Positions 51,408-59,763 of a stretch of 64,000 bases of DNA are shown one piece after another. The notes under the pieces were generated by a model. The model did not search any database and had not been told where the DNA came from. It saw only the letters and a list, made by a program, of their open reading frames with translations. The DNA comes from Hyphococcus sp. Its GTDB lineage: Bacteria > Pseudomonadota > Alphaproteobacteria > Caulobacterales > Parvularculaceae. Position 1 is the stretch's first letter; the number at the start of each line of letters is the position of its first letter. The DNA lies in NCBI GenBank assembly GCA_028289605.1, contig JANQON010000009.1, positions 712,548 to 776,547 on the forward strand, read 5' to 3'. The translations under genes were made by a program, and so were the position numbers.

Positions 51408-53686
51408 AATCCGCCTCCCTCTTGATTCTCAATCGTCAATGCGGCGATCCACGCCTGACCAAAACTCAATCCGCCGTCATTCGCCGGGGCGGCGCGCGGC
51501 GTAAAAAGTTCAATGCCTCGCGACAGAAGCGCCGCGCGCAGCAACCGTGTAAGGACGGCGTTCTGCAGGCAGCCGCCCGACGCGGTGATGCGCCGGATCG
51601 ACATTCCTTCCGAGCCCAGCCGTTCGGCGACAAAGTCAGCCAGACCCTCTGCGAGAGTCCCATGAAACAGGTTTGCGCCGGTCTCCGCATCGGTTTCGCA
51701 CAACGCCGCCAGCAACGGCGAGAAATCAAGACGATCACCGCGGATGCGCCACCCGCGGGGCAACACCGCCGGGGCATTGGCCATCGCTTCCAGCCGCATT
51801 GCCGCTTCGCCTTCAAAAGAGGCGATCGAGGCAACGCCGAGAATGCCGCAAGCCGCGTCAAACAGTCTTCCCGCAGACGACGTCAGCGGCGCATTGATTC
51901 CACTAACCAGCATTTCCGCGACAAACTCGGCGCCATTCTGTTTTTGGAAACGCGCCGCTATTTCACTGCCGCGGCCCAATGCGCTTAACGCCGATGCGCC
52001 CATTCGCCATGGCTCCCGTGCGGCGCGGTCGCCTCCTGGCTGACGCAACGGTGAAAGACTTCCGAGCCGCCGCATCGCGGGTCCGTCCATCATGAGGAGC
52101 TCGCCGCCCCAGCTCTCATTATCAACGCCGAGACCGAACCCGTCGAGCGCCAGGCCCGCAACTGGCCCATCGATATGATGCTCAGCCGCCGCTGCAGCGA
52201 TATGGGCATGGTGATGCTGTATCTTGAGAACCGGCGCGCCATATTCTTCCGCAAATCGCGTCGAAAGAAAATCCGGGTGCAGATCACATGCAACCAACTC
52301 TGGTTCCACTTCCAGGATATCGACCAAGTGCGCTGCGGTTTCCTTGTAGAAACGGTATGTCTCGGCGTTGTCGAGATCCCCGATATGCTGGGATAGATAG
52401 GCTTCGTCGCCGCGGATTGCGCACACCGTCGTCTTGAGGTGACCCCCAAGACCGAGAACCGGCCGCATCGGACGCGACAGCTTGATCGGCGCTGGACACG
52501 CTCCGCGGGCGCGGCGTAGATACGCCGGAGCGCCGTCGATCACGCGCATGACACTATCATCACAGCGCGTCACAACGTCCCGGTCATGATCGACAATGAG
52601 ATCCGCAATGGCGGCGAGCCGTTCACGCGCCTCATCGTTGCCGGTCACTAATGGCTCGCCGCCGGGATTGGCGCTTGTCATCACCAACGCCATTTCTTGT
52701 CGCTCGTTGAGCCAGGTCCGGCCGTCCGGTCGTCCTGCTGCTTCGTGAAACAACAAGTAATGAAGCGGCGTATAGGGAAGAAATAGGCCAAGACTGCCAA
52801 GTCCGCGACAGACGCCAGAGGCCAGGCCCGATTCCTCTCTTAAGGCCGCGACCACAATCGGACGTTCGCGGCTTCTCAGCAAATCGAGATCACTGTCTGT
52901 TAGGTCAGCGAGGCCGCCGGCGCTTTCTTCGGAGGCGACCATCACCGCGAAGGGCTTACCGTCTCGACGCTTGCGTTCACGCAACCGCGCGACGGCGCCC
53001 TCGTTGCGGGCGTCGACGGCGAGATGAAAGCCGCCCAGCCCTTTCAATGCAACGATCTCTCCGGCCAATAATCGGCGCACGATCTCAGCGGGATCCGCTG
53101 ACAGTCGAGGACCGCAATCAGGACAAGCATTAGGTTGGGCGTGAAACCGCCTGTCAGCGGGATGATCATACTCCCGCTTGCATGACGGGCACATGACAAA
53201 GGACGCCATGCTAGTTTCGCTGCGATCATAGGGTAATTGTCGGGTTATCGTATAGCGCGGCCCGCAATTCGTACAATTCGTAAACGGATAGCCATAACGA
53301 CGGTTGCGCGGATCAAATATGTCATCAAGACAGTCATTGCAGGTCGCGACATCCGGTGTGATCATCGTACGCGCATTGGCGCCGCGTTCGCTTTTGCGGA
53401 TCTCAAAACCTGGCGGATTCTCACTTTCAACAACAGAAGACTCAACATCATCAACTCGAGACAAGGACGGGGCTTCGCCCTGCACCCGACTGAGGAAAGC
53501 GCCCAGGCGCGCGCCCTCGGCGTGAATCAAGACGCCGTCTTCATCATTCAAGACCCATCCAACGAGATCCAGCTCCTCGGCGAGCCCCCACACAAAGGGA
53601 CGAAAGCCTACGCCTTGCACTGCGCCGCGAACGCGAATGCGCATGGCGGATTTTCTAGCTTTGACGATATGGCTGCCGTCCGGCAC
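51398..53686 (-). CDS. hypF: Carbamoyltransferase HypF
   Basis: A 762-residue HypF that makes the carbamoyl group used for cyanide ligands from carbamoyl phosphate and ATP. Domains in order: acylphosphatase-like (about 15-100, RIRVRGAVQGVGFRPFVWGL), two zinc fingers (CNDCLDDIF ... TNCTNCGPRY and CPSCKREY ... ACPDCGPRL), YrdC-like (GEIVALKGLGGFHLAVDARN, ALVMTSANPGGEPLV) and a Kae1-like domain (VLGLGGHLKTTVC, KIQHHHAHIAAAAAEH, ALDGFGLGVDNESWGGE). All signature residues appear intact. I use GTG 53686, which has GGAG eight bases upstream and lies 4 bp after hypB; ATG 53644 is the alternative. The first residues before the acylphosphatase domain are slightly longer than usual. Confidence 0.96.
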   Translation of the reverse strand: MPDGSHIVKARKSAMRIRVRGAVQGVGFRPFVWGLAEELDLVGWVLNDEDGVLIHAEGARLGAFLSRVQGEAPSLSRVDDVESSVVESENPPGFEIRKSERGANARTMITPDVATCNDCLDDIFDPRNRRYGYPFTNCTNCGPRYTITRQLPYDRSETSMASFVMCPSCKREYDHPADRRFHAQPNACPDCGPRLSADPAEIVRRLLAGEIVALKGLGGFHLAVDARNEGAVARLRERKRRDGKPFAVMVASEESAGGLADLTDSDLDLLRSRERPIVVAALREESGLASGVCRGLGSLGLFLPYTPLHYLLFHEAAGRPDGRTWLNERQEMALVMTSANPGGEPLVTGNDEARERLAAIADLIVDHDRDVVTRCDDSVMRVIDGAPAYLRRARGACPAPIKLSRPMRPVLGLGGHLKTTVCAIRGDEAYLSQHIGDLDNAETYRFYKETAAHLVDILEVEPELVACDLHPDFLSTRFAEEYGAPVLKIQHHHAHIAAAAAEHHIDGPVAGLALDGFGLGVDNESWGGELLMMDGPAMRRLGSLSPLRQPGGDRAAREPWRMGASALSALGRGSEIAARFQKQNGAEFVAEMLVSGINAPLTSSAGRLFDAACGILGVASIASFEGEAAMRLEAMANAPAVLPRGWRIRGDRLDFSPLLAALCETDAETGANLFHGTLAEGLADFVAERLGSEGMSIRRITASGGCLQNAVLTRLLRAALLSRGIELFTPRAAPANDGGLSFGQAWIAALTIENQEGGGLCA

Positions 53687-53690
53687 GTCC

Positions 53691-54608
53691 CTACTCCGCA
53701 GCCATGTGCGCAGCGGCGTCGGACACGACGGCCCCGTATTTGCCTTTCAACCAGGCAAGCCAATAGCCAAGGCCGGGGGCCCCTCGCGTCGACGCGGTCA
53801 CTACGTCAAGCTCGGGCCTGATCCGCCGAGCATTGTCAACAAGCGTGTCGACGTCAAAGTCGAGATGGGGCAGCAAATCTGTCTTTGTCACCACCATCAG
53901 ATCCGCCGACGCAAACATGTCCGGATACTTTAGCGGCTTGTCCTCGCCCTCTGTGACTGACGCAAGTACGACGCGCCGCGCCTCGCCAAGATCAAACGAA
54001 GCCGGGCAAACAAGATTGCCGACATTTTCTATAAAGAGTAATCCGCCATGAGTAAGGGAAATCTGGTCGAGCGCCTTACCAACCATCTCGGCGTCAAGGT
54101 GACAGCCTTTACCCGTATTGACTTGGATCGCCTGAACGCCGGTTTCACGGATGCGCGCCGCGTCGTTTGACGTCTGTTGATCACCTTCAATAACAGCGAT
54201 GTATTCGGTTTCGCCAAGCGCTTTTAGTGTCTCCACGAGCAAGGTCGTCTTTCCGGATCCGGGGCTGGACATCAAATTCAGGGAGAACACGCCTTGCTTG
54301 TTGAGGCGCACCCGGTTGGCGGCGGCGAGTTCGGCATTGTGGTCAAGAACGCCTCTCTCGATTTCTATCAGCCGCGCTTGCGTTTCACCTGGCACGGATA
54401 CGCCAGCCGGACCGCTGCCGAAATCCAGCCGCTCGCCGCCGCCATGGTGATGATGGCGCGAATGTCCGTGAACATGGTCGTGCGCATGACCGTCGTTGGG
54501 GCTATGGCTATGGCTATGGTTATGGCCATGATCTTGCCTAGAGACCTTACCGCCATTTCTTTTCTCAACCTTTGCGCCTTCGCCGTCGCAGCCACATACT
54601 GTGCACAT
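53691..54608 (-). CDS. hypB: Hydrogenase nickel-incorporation GTPase HypB
   Basis: A 305-residue HypB. The N-terminal high-affinity nickel motif MCTVCGCDGEG is followed by a histidine-rich stretch (about 24-56, with runs such as HDHVHGHSRHHHHGG) for nickel storage. The GTPase core has the P-loop NLMSSPGSGKTTLL, VIEGDQQTSNDAARI, the metal-site GCHLDAEM and VTKTDLLPHLDFD. With HypA it delivers nickel to the HupL precursor. It ends 4 bp before hypF. The long His tract marks it as the storage-type HypB found in aerobic uptake-hydrogenase bacteria. Confidence 0.97.
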   Translation of the reverse strand: MCTVCGCDGEGAKVEKRNGGKVSRQDHGHNHSHSHSPNDGHAHDHVHGHSRHHHHGGGERLDFGSGPAGVSVPGETQARLIEIERGVLDHNAELAAANRVRLNKQGVFSLNLMSSPGSGKTTLLVETLKALGETEYIAVIEGDQQTSNDAARIRETGVQAIQVNTGKGCHLDAEMVGKALDQISLTHGGLLFIENVGNLVCPASFDLGEARRVVLASVTEGEDKPLKYPDMFASADLMVVTKTDLLPHLDFDVDTLVDNARRIRPELDVVTASTRGAPGLGYWLAWLKGKYGAVVSDAAAHMAAE

Positions 54609-54609
54609 A

Positions 54610-54951
54610 TCAGTTCACCTCCACCGCTTTCACATTCAACTCGTCGCCGCCCGTAACCATGAGCTTGTGCGATCCGCAATTCGGGCAAGCGTCGGCCCGG
54701 CTCATCACTTTCACGTCTTCATCGCAGTCGAAACAGTGCGCCGCTCCGGCCGTTCGTCGAATCTTTAGCTTGGCGCCGGCGGCAATTGTCCCATCGGTCG
54801 CCGCACTGAAACTGAAATCAAGCGCATGCGGATCAACACAAGACAGCGCGCCAACCTCGAGAACCACCGCGGTTACGGCATTGACCTGGCGTTGCGCCGT
54901 TTCTTGCTCAACAATCCTGACCACAGATTGCGCCAACGCTAATTCATGCAT
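54610..54951 (-). CDS. hypA: Hydrogenase nickel-incorporation protein HypA
   Basis: A 113-residue HypA beginning with the invariant nickel-binding MHEL (ATG 54951; the longer reading to 54981 adds ten atypical residues inside hupK). The zinc site is two CxxC pairs, AHCFDCDED and DACPNCGS. It receives and passes nickel with HypB. It overlaps the end of hupK by 8 bp and is separated from hypB by one base, so translation of the hup and hyp parts is continuous. Confidence 0.96.
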   Translation of the reverse strand: MHELALAQSVVRIVEQETAQRQVNAVTAVVLEVGALSCVDPHALDFSFSAATDGTIAAGAKLKIRRTAGAAHCFDCDEDVKVMSRADACPNCGSHKLMVTGGDELNVKAVEVN

Positions 54952-55990
54952 GACGACGCTCCGTTGCGACGACGACTTCACAAGGCGCGCAAGGGTCGAA
55001 AGCCTGCACTAGCCACTTGGCGTTCGTGTTGAGGTTGTCGTCGGCGGGAAGCGCTGCAGCGAGCTGCGACACCGGCCCGTCGGCCGCGAAATTGAGATCG
55101 GTCGGCGCCGCCGACTTCCATTCACGCACCTTGCCGTCCTGAAGCGTCAACGCATGACGTAGACGACCGCGCGCCGTCATGGCGACGCCAACTCCTGTTC
55201 CGGTCAACGCCGCCGGCGTCGCACCCTGCGCTATATCGTCATGGACCCTTGCCAGAAGCGGCGGCAGTCGTTCCGTAAGCCACTCAAGGTGACTGATCTG
55301 GGCATTGAACCATTCGGCAATGGAAACCAGGTCCGTATCCGTTTCCGCCATATACAGAATGCGCGGCGTTTCCTCCGCACCGGCAATATCCTTGGGCGCG
55401 ACGGAAAGTTGATCTCTACGCATCGCGCCGGAAAGCATAGGCGTTTGGACGGTAAATTCCGGCATTTCCACCAGCAGTTTGCGGGCGCGCGCCGCCGTAC
55501 GCTGCGCAATCTGCTCGAGCCTCCTGACGGCGTCAGCTGCCGCCGGCGTTTCAACGCAAATCGCGCCTCCGCCTGGCCGCGTCCAAGCGCCATCGAACAA
55601 CGCGTCAACGAGAGTATCGCTTGCTTCCCTCGCCTGGCGGCAATCCGCCGGCAACGGAATACGCCCCAGTTCGCGCCGCCAAACGATATCGTGGCGCATG
55701 ATGCAGCCGACAATCGCTTCTGCGAAAACCAGAAGTTCGCGCGCCGCCGCTTGCGCTTGCGATAACTCAATGTTGGCAAGAGCTTCGGCTGCGTTGAGCG
55801 CCGCGGCCTGATGTGCACGCGGGCATACAGGAAACAACATTGACGCCAGTTGAAGCGCATTTGCGAGCGTAGCACCGTTCGCAATGCCAAGCGGAGAAAC
55901 CGGTCCGCGCGATTGCATGACGACCGCTACGCCGTTCGCAGCCGGCGAAAGTTCCAGCAACAGGACCTTATGCAGGCTGGTATTCCTCAT
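54944..55990 (-). CDS. hupK: Hydrogenase accessory protein HupK (degenerate large-subunit homologue)
   Basis: A 348-residue protein related to the hydrogenase large subunit but without a complete Ni-Fe site. The C-terminal motif survives as QAFDPCAPCEVV (compare DPCLACSTH in HupL), and the first motif is reduced to FPVCPRAHQAAALNAAEAL with one cysteine. This is the known pattern of HupK, which acts as a scaffold in cofactor assembly under oxygen. It lies between the rubredoxin-HybE fusion gene (10 bp) and hypA (8-bp overlap). The position and length fit HupK; a sensory HupV-type subunit is excluded by the missing ligands. Confidence 0.87.
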   Translation of the reverse strand: MRNTSLHKVLLLELSPAANGVAVVMQSRGPVSPLGIANGATLANALQLASMLFPVCPRAHQAAALNAAEALANIELSQAQAAARELLVFAEAIVGCIMRHDIVWRRELGRIPLPADCRQAREASDTLVDALFDGAWTRPGGGAICVETPAAADAVRRLEQIAQRTAARARKLLVEMPEFTVQTPMLSGAMRRDQLSVAPKDIAGAEETPRILYMAETDTDLVSIAEWFNAQISHLEWLTERLPPLLARVHDDIAQGATPAALTGTGVGVAMTARGRLRHALTLQDGKVREWKSAAPTDLNFAADGPVSQLAAALPADDNLNTNAKWLVQAFDPCAPCEVVVATERRHA

Positions 55991-56000
55991 CCGCTCGTGC

Positions 56001-56696
56001 TCATGCCGGCGCCCCGTTTCGCGTCAGGAGAAAACGCCGTGTCATCGTTGGCTGCGCAGAAGGTTTTGGGGCTTCAAACAACCCTTCGACCGCCGCCCGC
56101 GCCGCCTCGCGCGCAACCGCCTGGTCGTTAAACTCATCCATGGGCGAAAAAAGAGAACAAGTTTCAATCAGGCCCGCCCCGTCGAGACGCCCTAATGTAA
56201 AGGTGTAGACGCCCGACGGGAAGGAATGACTGCGCTTCGACCCAATCGCTCCCGGCGCCGGCGCATCGGGGTCGGCCGCAATAACCGTTACATTCATACA
56301 CCAGGGCGTAATAACAACGCCTGCATAATCGTCACAATGCGGACGAAAACCCACCGCTTCGACTTCAAGCGCGGGATTATGAACGGGTAGTCCAATCATC
56401 GACTTCTCGGCTTTTTGATATGCCGCGACAATACCTTCAATACATTGATCCAAGTCAGGCGCCCGAAGCTCAATCCGCCGTTCTTGGCCGGGCTCGCGAA
56501 CCATAAATTTGTCCTTGGGAGCGTCGCATGACGGACATCGCCATTCATCCGGAAGTTCGGCGAATGCGGTTCCGGCTGGCACGTCCCAGTCTTCACATCC
56601 GACCGATGGATCGTAGGCATGCCAGCAAACCCCGCACTCAAGAATCGCGTCGGCGTTCAGCGCGCCATTTACCGAACTCTCAAAGACGCCGGTCAC
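56001..56696 (-). CDS. hupIJ: Rubredoxin-HybE fusion protein (HupI-HupJ)
   Basis: A 231-residue fusion. Residues about 20-63 form a rubredoxin domain with cysteines C21, C24, C54 and C57 (ECGVCWHAYDP, EWRCPSCDAPKDKF). Residues about 85-225 match the HybE/HupJ assembly-chaperone family (GFRPHCDDYAGVVITPWCMN, PSGVYTFTLG, IETCSLFSPMDEFND). In Rhodobacter and rhizobia these are usually separate genes, hupI (rubredoxin) and hupJ. The rubredoxin is thought to protect or supply electrons during small-subunit assembly in air. The start is GTG 56696, overlapping the hupH stop (GTGA). No separate rubredoxin gene occurs in the cluster. Confidence 0.9.
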   Translation of the reverse strand: MTGVFESSVNGALNADAILECGVCWHAYDPSVGCEDWDVPAGTAFAELPDEWRCPSCDAPKDKFMVREPGQERRIELRAPDLDQCIEGIVAAYQKAEKSMIGLPVHNPALEVEAVGFRPHCDDYAGVVITPWCMNVTVIAADPDAPAPGAIGSKRSHSFPSGVYTFTLGRLDGAGLIETCSLFSPMDEFNDQAVAREAARAAVEGLFEAPKPSAQPTMTRRFLLTRNGAPA

Positions 56697-57601
56697 GATG
56701 CGTACGCCTCTCTGATCTCGGCGAGACGCGCAGCGCTGTCTTCAAAGTCCTGAACAGACGCCAGCACCGAAGCCGGCACGTCCCCCACCTCGATTGTATC
56801 AAGAATGACAGCGCCGAGTCCGTTGAGATATTGAACCGCCCATACGTTTCGCAACGCCGTCATAATCACGCGCGCCGCGCCGTATCCGCCGGAAGAAACC
56901 CGAACGCCGACTTCGCCCAGAACCTTCGCAAGAAACGCCGAGTCCGCTTCGGTCATTGGAAACAGCGTGAAATTCAAGACATGGTTTCGCTCATCAGGAC
57001 GCCACGCGGCTGACCGCGCCCTTATTTCGGCGAGCACACCCATCACGTTCATTGCATCGCGCGGAGGGGTTAACGCATCAAACGGAATGTCGGCGCGCGG
57101 ACGCAGCGCCGCAGCTTCCCGCAAGGCGCGCGGCGCATCGGCGACCTCGACCCAATGGGCGGCAGGCGCGCCGTTCGCATCCTCAGCGATCCCGAGCCAA
57201 ACGCCCGGCAAAACCGTTTCGGCGATCTGAACGACGCCTTCGCCCGGCGCGCCGGGTGAAAGCGCCATGCTTACCTCTCCGGCCCCCAGCGCGTCGTTCA
57301 ATACCGTTCGCTCGAGCTTCGATAGATGATCGAGACGGCGGCGCCACGCGCGTCCTTCTCTGGCGCCCTCTAGGGCGTCGGAGATGCGGCTTAGCATTTC
57401 CAAAACCGGAACAGAGGCTTCGCTAAGGCGGTTCAAATCACGGGATTTTGCTTTCTTGCCCACTTCCGGCATCCCGAGAAGCGACAACGGTTCGCGCACG
57501 GCGGCATCGTCGCCTTCAAGCGGATTAAGAACACCCTCCGGCGCTTCATCATCCCACATGGGCGGGCGTTCCGTCAGTCCGGTATTGTCCAATTCAGACA
57601 T
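56693..57601 (-). CDS. hupH: Hydrogenase expression/formation protein HupH
   Basis: A 302-residue HupH-type protein. Its C-terminal half contains the conserved region, with HVLNFTLFPMTEADSAFLAKVLGEVGV, SGGYGAARVIMTALRNVWAVQYLN and LDTIEVGDVPASVLAS. HupH assists maturation of the small subunit HupS. ATG 57601 is chosen because the start falls 7 bp before the end of hupG in the usual overlapping manner; an upstream extension to 57751 lies in hupG and is atypical. The first 70 residues are acidic and poorly conserved. Confidence 0.92.
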   Translation of the reverse strand: MSELDNTGLTERPPMWDDEAPEGVLNPLEGDDAAVREPLSLLGMPEVGKKAKSRDLNRLSEASVPVLEMLSRISDALEGAREGRAWRRRLDHLSKLERTVLNDALGAGEVSMALSPGAPGEGVVQIAETVLPGVWLGIAEDANGAPAAHWVEVADAPRALREAAALRPRADIPFDALTPPRDAMNVMGVLAEIRARSAAWRPDERNHVLNFTLFPMTEADSAFLAKVLGEVGVRVSSGGYGAARVIMTALRNVWAVQYLNGLGAVILDTIEVGDVPASVLASVQDFEDSAARLAEIREAYAS

Positions 57602-58004
57602 GGGCTGTCGCCTCCGTGCTTCGAGCGCCAGCGGCGCGCGCGAAAATCTCAGGCATTTTTTCTTCGTAAACGGACCAATTCTGTACCTTCGGAATTGTCT
57701 CAAGGTGCGTTTCTCCGGCGTAGAAAGCGACGCTCGGCAAGGCCCCGACACGATAGGCGGGCATCAGTTCTCTTTCATCTTTCCGATCGATCACCGCCAG
57801 GCGTAACGCGCCGTCGGCGCCGCGTTTTAGTTCTCGCAAAACGACGGCAAGGTCCGCCGTTTCGAGTTTCTTCTCCGGGTCGCCGGTGAAAAACAGCGCG
57901 CTTACGCTGTTTGGCGCCGCTTCTATGAACTTGCCGATATTTCCGGCGTCCACCAGAACGGCATCGCCGGACGCGATCAGTCCGTTAATGATTGCGTGTC
58001 CCAT
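57594..58004 (-). CDS. hupG: Thioredoxin-fold hydrogenase accessory protein HupG (HyaE family)
   Basis: A 136-residue HyaE/HupG-type chaperone. It has a thioredoxin-like fold without the CxxC pair: VSALFFTGDPEKKLETADLAVVL, RLAVIDRKDERELMPAYRVGALPSVAFYAGE. These proteins bind the twin-arginine signal of the small subunit and keep it from being exported before assembly. ATG 58004 is supported by GAGGAG eight bases upstream; ATG 58019 is in frame. It overlaps hupF by 20 bp and hupH by 8 bp. Confidence 0.9.
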   Translation of the reverse strand: MGHAIINGLIASGDAVLVDAGNIGKFIEAAPNSVSALFFTGDPEKKLETADLAVVLRELKRGADGALRLAVIDRKDERELMPAYRVGALPSVAFYAGETHLETIPKVQNWSVYEEKMPEIFARAAGARSTEATAHV

Positions 58005-58332
58005 AAGCGCGCTCCTCATCGGTTGTGTTTGTCGAATCCTGATTCCGCAGATGCGGCGGCAATTCCGGCTCCCGATCCACAAGGTCCTGAATCAGATGCT
58101 CGAAGCGCTCGCCGCGCGCCGCGCACGCCACCGCTTCAAGGGCGTCGGCGATCCGGCCTGCTTCGTCTGCGTCGAGGACGCGCACTGCCGAACCGAGATA
58201 GACAAGTACGTAGCTGCCCACGGCAACCGAACCCGTCAATGCAAGCGACACCGCCTCCTGCGCTCCGGTTCCTTCGCAGACGGCGTTGAGACCGTCGACG
58301 TGAGCGATTCGCATGGGCGTTCCGAGGCACAT
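57985..58332 (-). CDS. hupF: HypC-family chaperone HupF
   Basis: A 115-residue HypC paralogue, longer at its C-terminus than HypC as usual for HupF. The N-terminal MCLGTPMRIAHVDG has the functional cysteine, followed by VSLALTGSVAVGSYVLVYLGSAVRVLDADEA. It is reported in related bacteria to protect the HupL precursor under oxygen. Its ATG shares one base with the hupD stop (TGATG), and its end overlaps hupG. Confidence 0.94.
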   Translation of the reverse strand: MCLGTPMRIAHVDGLNAVCEGTGAQEAVSLALTGSVAVGSYVLVYLGSAVRVLDADEAGRIADALEAVACAARGERFEHLIQDLVDREPELPPHLRNQDSTNTTDEERAYGTRNH

Positions 58333-58985
58333 CAGTCCGCCGCCTCCGCTGCGGTAAGCCGCGCAAGAACCCGTTCATCGCCGATCCGGCACGCATCATC
58401 AGCGCCGGGACGGCCCATTTCATAGGCGGCGCGCGCGACCTCTTTCGGCATCAGCGAATCGGGGAACGGTTGAACCGAGGCGCGTCGGCGAACCGGTAGG
58501 CCCCAGCGGTCGATTTCACTAGCGGCAGCCTCAATCGCCGGGCCAATTTGCGCCGACACGACTGGCGTCAAACCGCCGCCATAGTCTTCCAATTCGGCGG
58601 GCTGACAGCCGACGAGCGTGATCGCGTCCGGTGCGCCGTCAGCCATCAATTCGGCGACCGCGAGTATTTCCATCATCGAGTTTTGATGCAGCGACACTTT
58701 CTTACCGGCCACAAAGCGCGGCACCTCGTCGCCGCGGGCGATGATGAGCTCTCCGGGAGCCGCGTCAAAGTCCACTGCATCGAAAATCACAACACGGCGC
58801 GCTTGCGCGAGATCGTTGACGAGGGCGAGCCCTTGCGTGCCGCCGTCGACGACCGTAACGCCCTGCGGTAGATCGTAGGTCGCCGCAAAGGCTTCCGCGC
58901 ATCGCACACCGAATCCTTCATCCGCCCAGAGAATGTTGCCGACGCCGAGAACGAGGGCCTCGGCTCCCTGCCGCTGCGCCGTCAT
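58332..58985 (-). CDS. hupD: Hydrogenase maturation endopeptidase HupD
   Basis: A 217-residue HupD/HyaD-type protease that trims the C-terminal peptide of HupL once nickel is in place. Nickel-sensing and fold residues appear in LVLGVGNILWADEGFGVRCAEAF (Glu), VIFDAVDFDAAPGEL (Asp) and KKVSLHQNSMMEILAVAE (His). It overlaps hupC by 4 bp and hupF by one base. The protein is slightly longer than average owing to a C-terminal tail after VARAAYEMG. Confidence 0.95.
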   Translation of the reverse strand: MTAQRQGAEALVLGVGNILWADEGFGVRCAEAFAATYDLPQGVTVVDGGTQGLALVNDLAQARRVVIFDAVDFDAAPGELIIARGDEVPRFVAGKKVSLHQNSMMEILAVAELMADGAPDAITLVGCQPAELEDYGGGLTPVVSAQIGPAIEAAASEIDRWGLPVRRRASVQPFPDSLMPKEVARAAYEMGRPGADDACRIGDERVLARLTAAEAAD

Positions 58986-59752
58986 TTCTCGTCGTCCTTA
59001 AAATACCGCCAGCCTGAAACCATCGTCGAAATCAGGCTCTGCCGGCTCATGATGTCTTCACGCACCGCGGCATAAATGTGGATAATCGAAAACACGACGA
59101 TGAACCACATAAACAGGTGATGATAGGTGTGGACGGCGAACGAGTTGTTGCCGAATAGACCAAAGACCCAGCCGAACATTGCGTGCATCCAGCTATTCGT
59201 CCCGGCGCCCTCAGCGTAAAGCGCGAATCCCGTCAGGATCTGCAACACAAGCGGCACAATCAGAAGAAAGAACATTGCTAGTTGCGCCAACGGATTGTGA
59301 CCGACATATTTTTTCGGGCGGCGCGCCGCAAAGGCGTACCACTTGATTTCATGCCAGACTTCGCCCCACCATTTTCCGCTCCACACCGGCAGCAGAAAAA
59401 TCTGACGCGCGTGGTAGTTGCCGACAAACGCCCAATAGATGCGCCCTAGGAAGGCGACAGCGAGCACTTGCCCCGCGGCGAAATGCACCATGCGAATATT
59501 TCCGAGGATAAAATGGTCGGACGCTTCGCCGTAAACGCTCGGCGGCGGCGATGCGATTAAGTACCCTGTCACGCAAAGCAAAACGATGCAGATCGCGTTG
59601 ACCCAGTGCCATAAACGAAGCGGCGCTTCGTAAACATACACTTTTTCAGCCGGCGTCGTTGTTTCCGTCGCGCCTTTGACGATCCGATCAAGAACGCTGT
59701 CTTTCTGCGGAGACGATTTAGTCGGTTTGCTGTCGGCGGTGGTGTTGACCAT
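58982..59752 (-). CDS. hupC: Ni/Fe-hydrogenase b-type cytochrome subunit HupC
   Basis: A 256-residue membrane diheme cytochrome b that anchors HupSL and passes electrons to quinone. Four helices are visible with heme-binding histidines: LRLWHWVNAICIVLLCVTGYLIA, RMVHFAAGQVLAVAFLGRIYWAFVGNYHARQ, PLAQLAMFFLLIVPLVLQILTGFALYAE and FAVHTYHHLFMWFIVVFSIIHIYAAV. An N-terminal extension of about 38 residues (Thr, Ser and Lys-rich) precedes the core, longer than in most HupC proteins. It lies 11 bp after hupL and overlaps hupD by 4 bp. Confidence 0.96.
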   Translation of the reverse strand: MVNTTADSKPTKSSPQKDSVLDRIVKGATETTTPAEKVYVYEAPLRLWHWVNAICIVLLCVTGYLIASPPPSVYGEASDHFILGNIRMVHFAAGQVLAVAFLGRIYWAFVGNYHARQIFLLPVWSGKWWGEVWHEIKWYAFAARRPKKYVGHNPLAQLAMFFLLIVPLVLQILTGFALYAEGAGTNSWMHAMFGWVFGLFGNNSFAVHTYHHLFMWFIVVFSIIHIYAAVREDIMSRQSLISTMVSGWRYFKDDEK

Positions 59753-59763
59753 TCTAACCTCCG

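Noticed and set aside
54944..55990. HupK as a hydrogen-sensing HupV-type large subunit
   Set aside because: Sensory large subunits keep all four cysteine ligands; this protein has lost most of the first motif, and no HupU partner is present.
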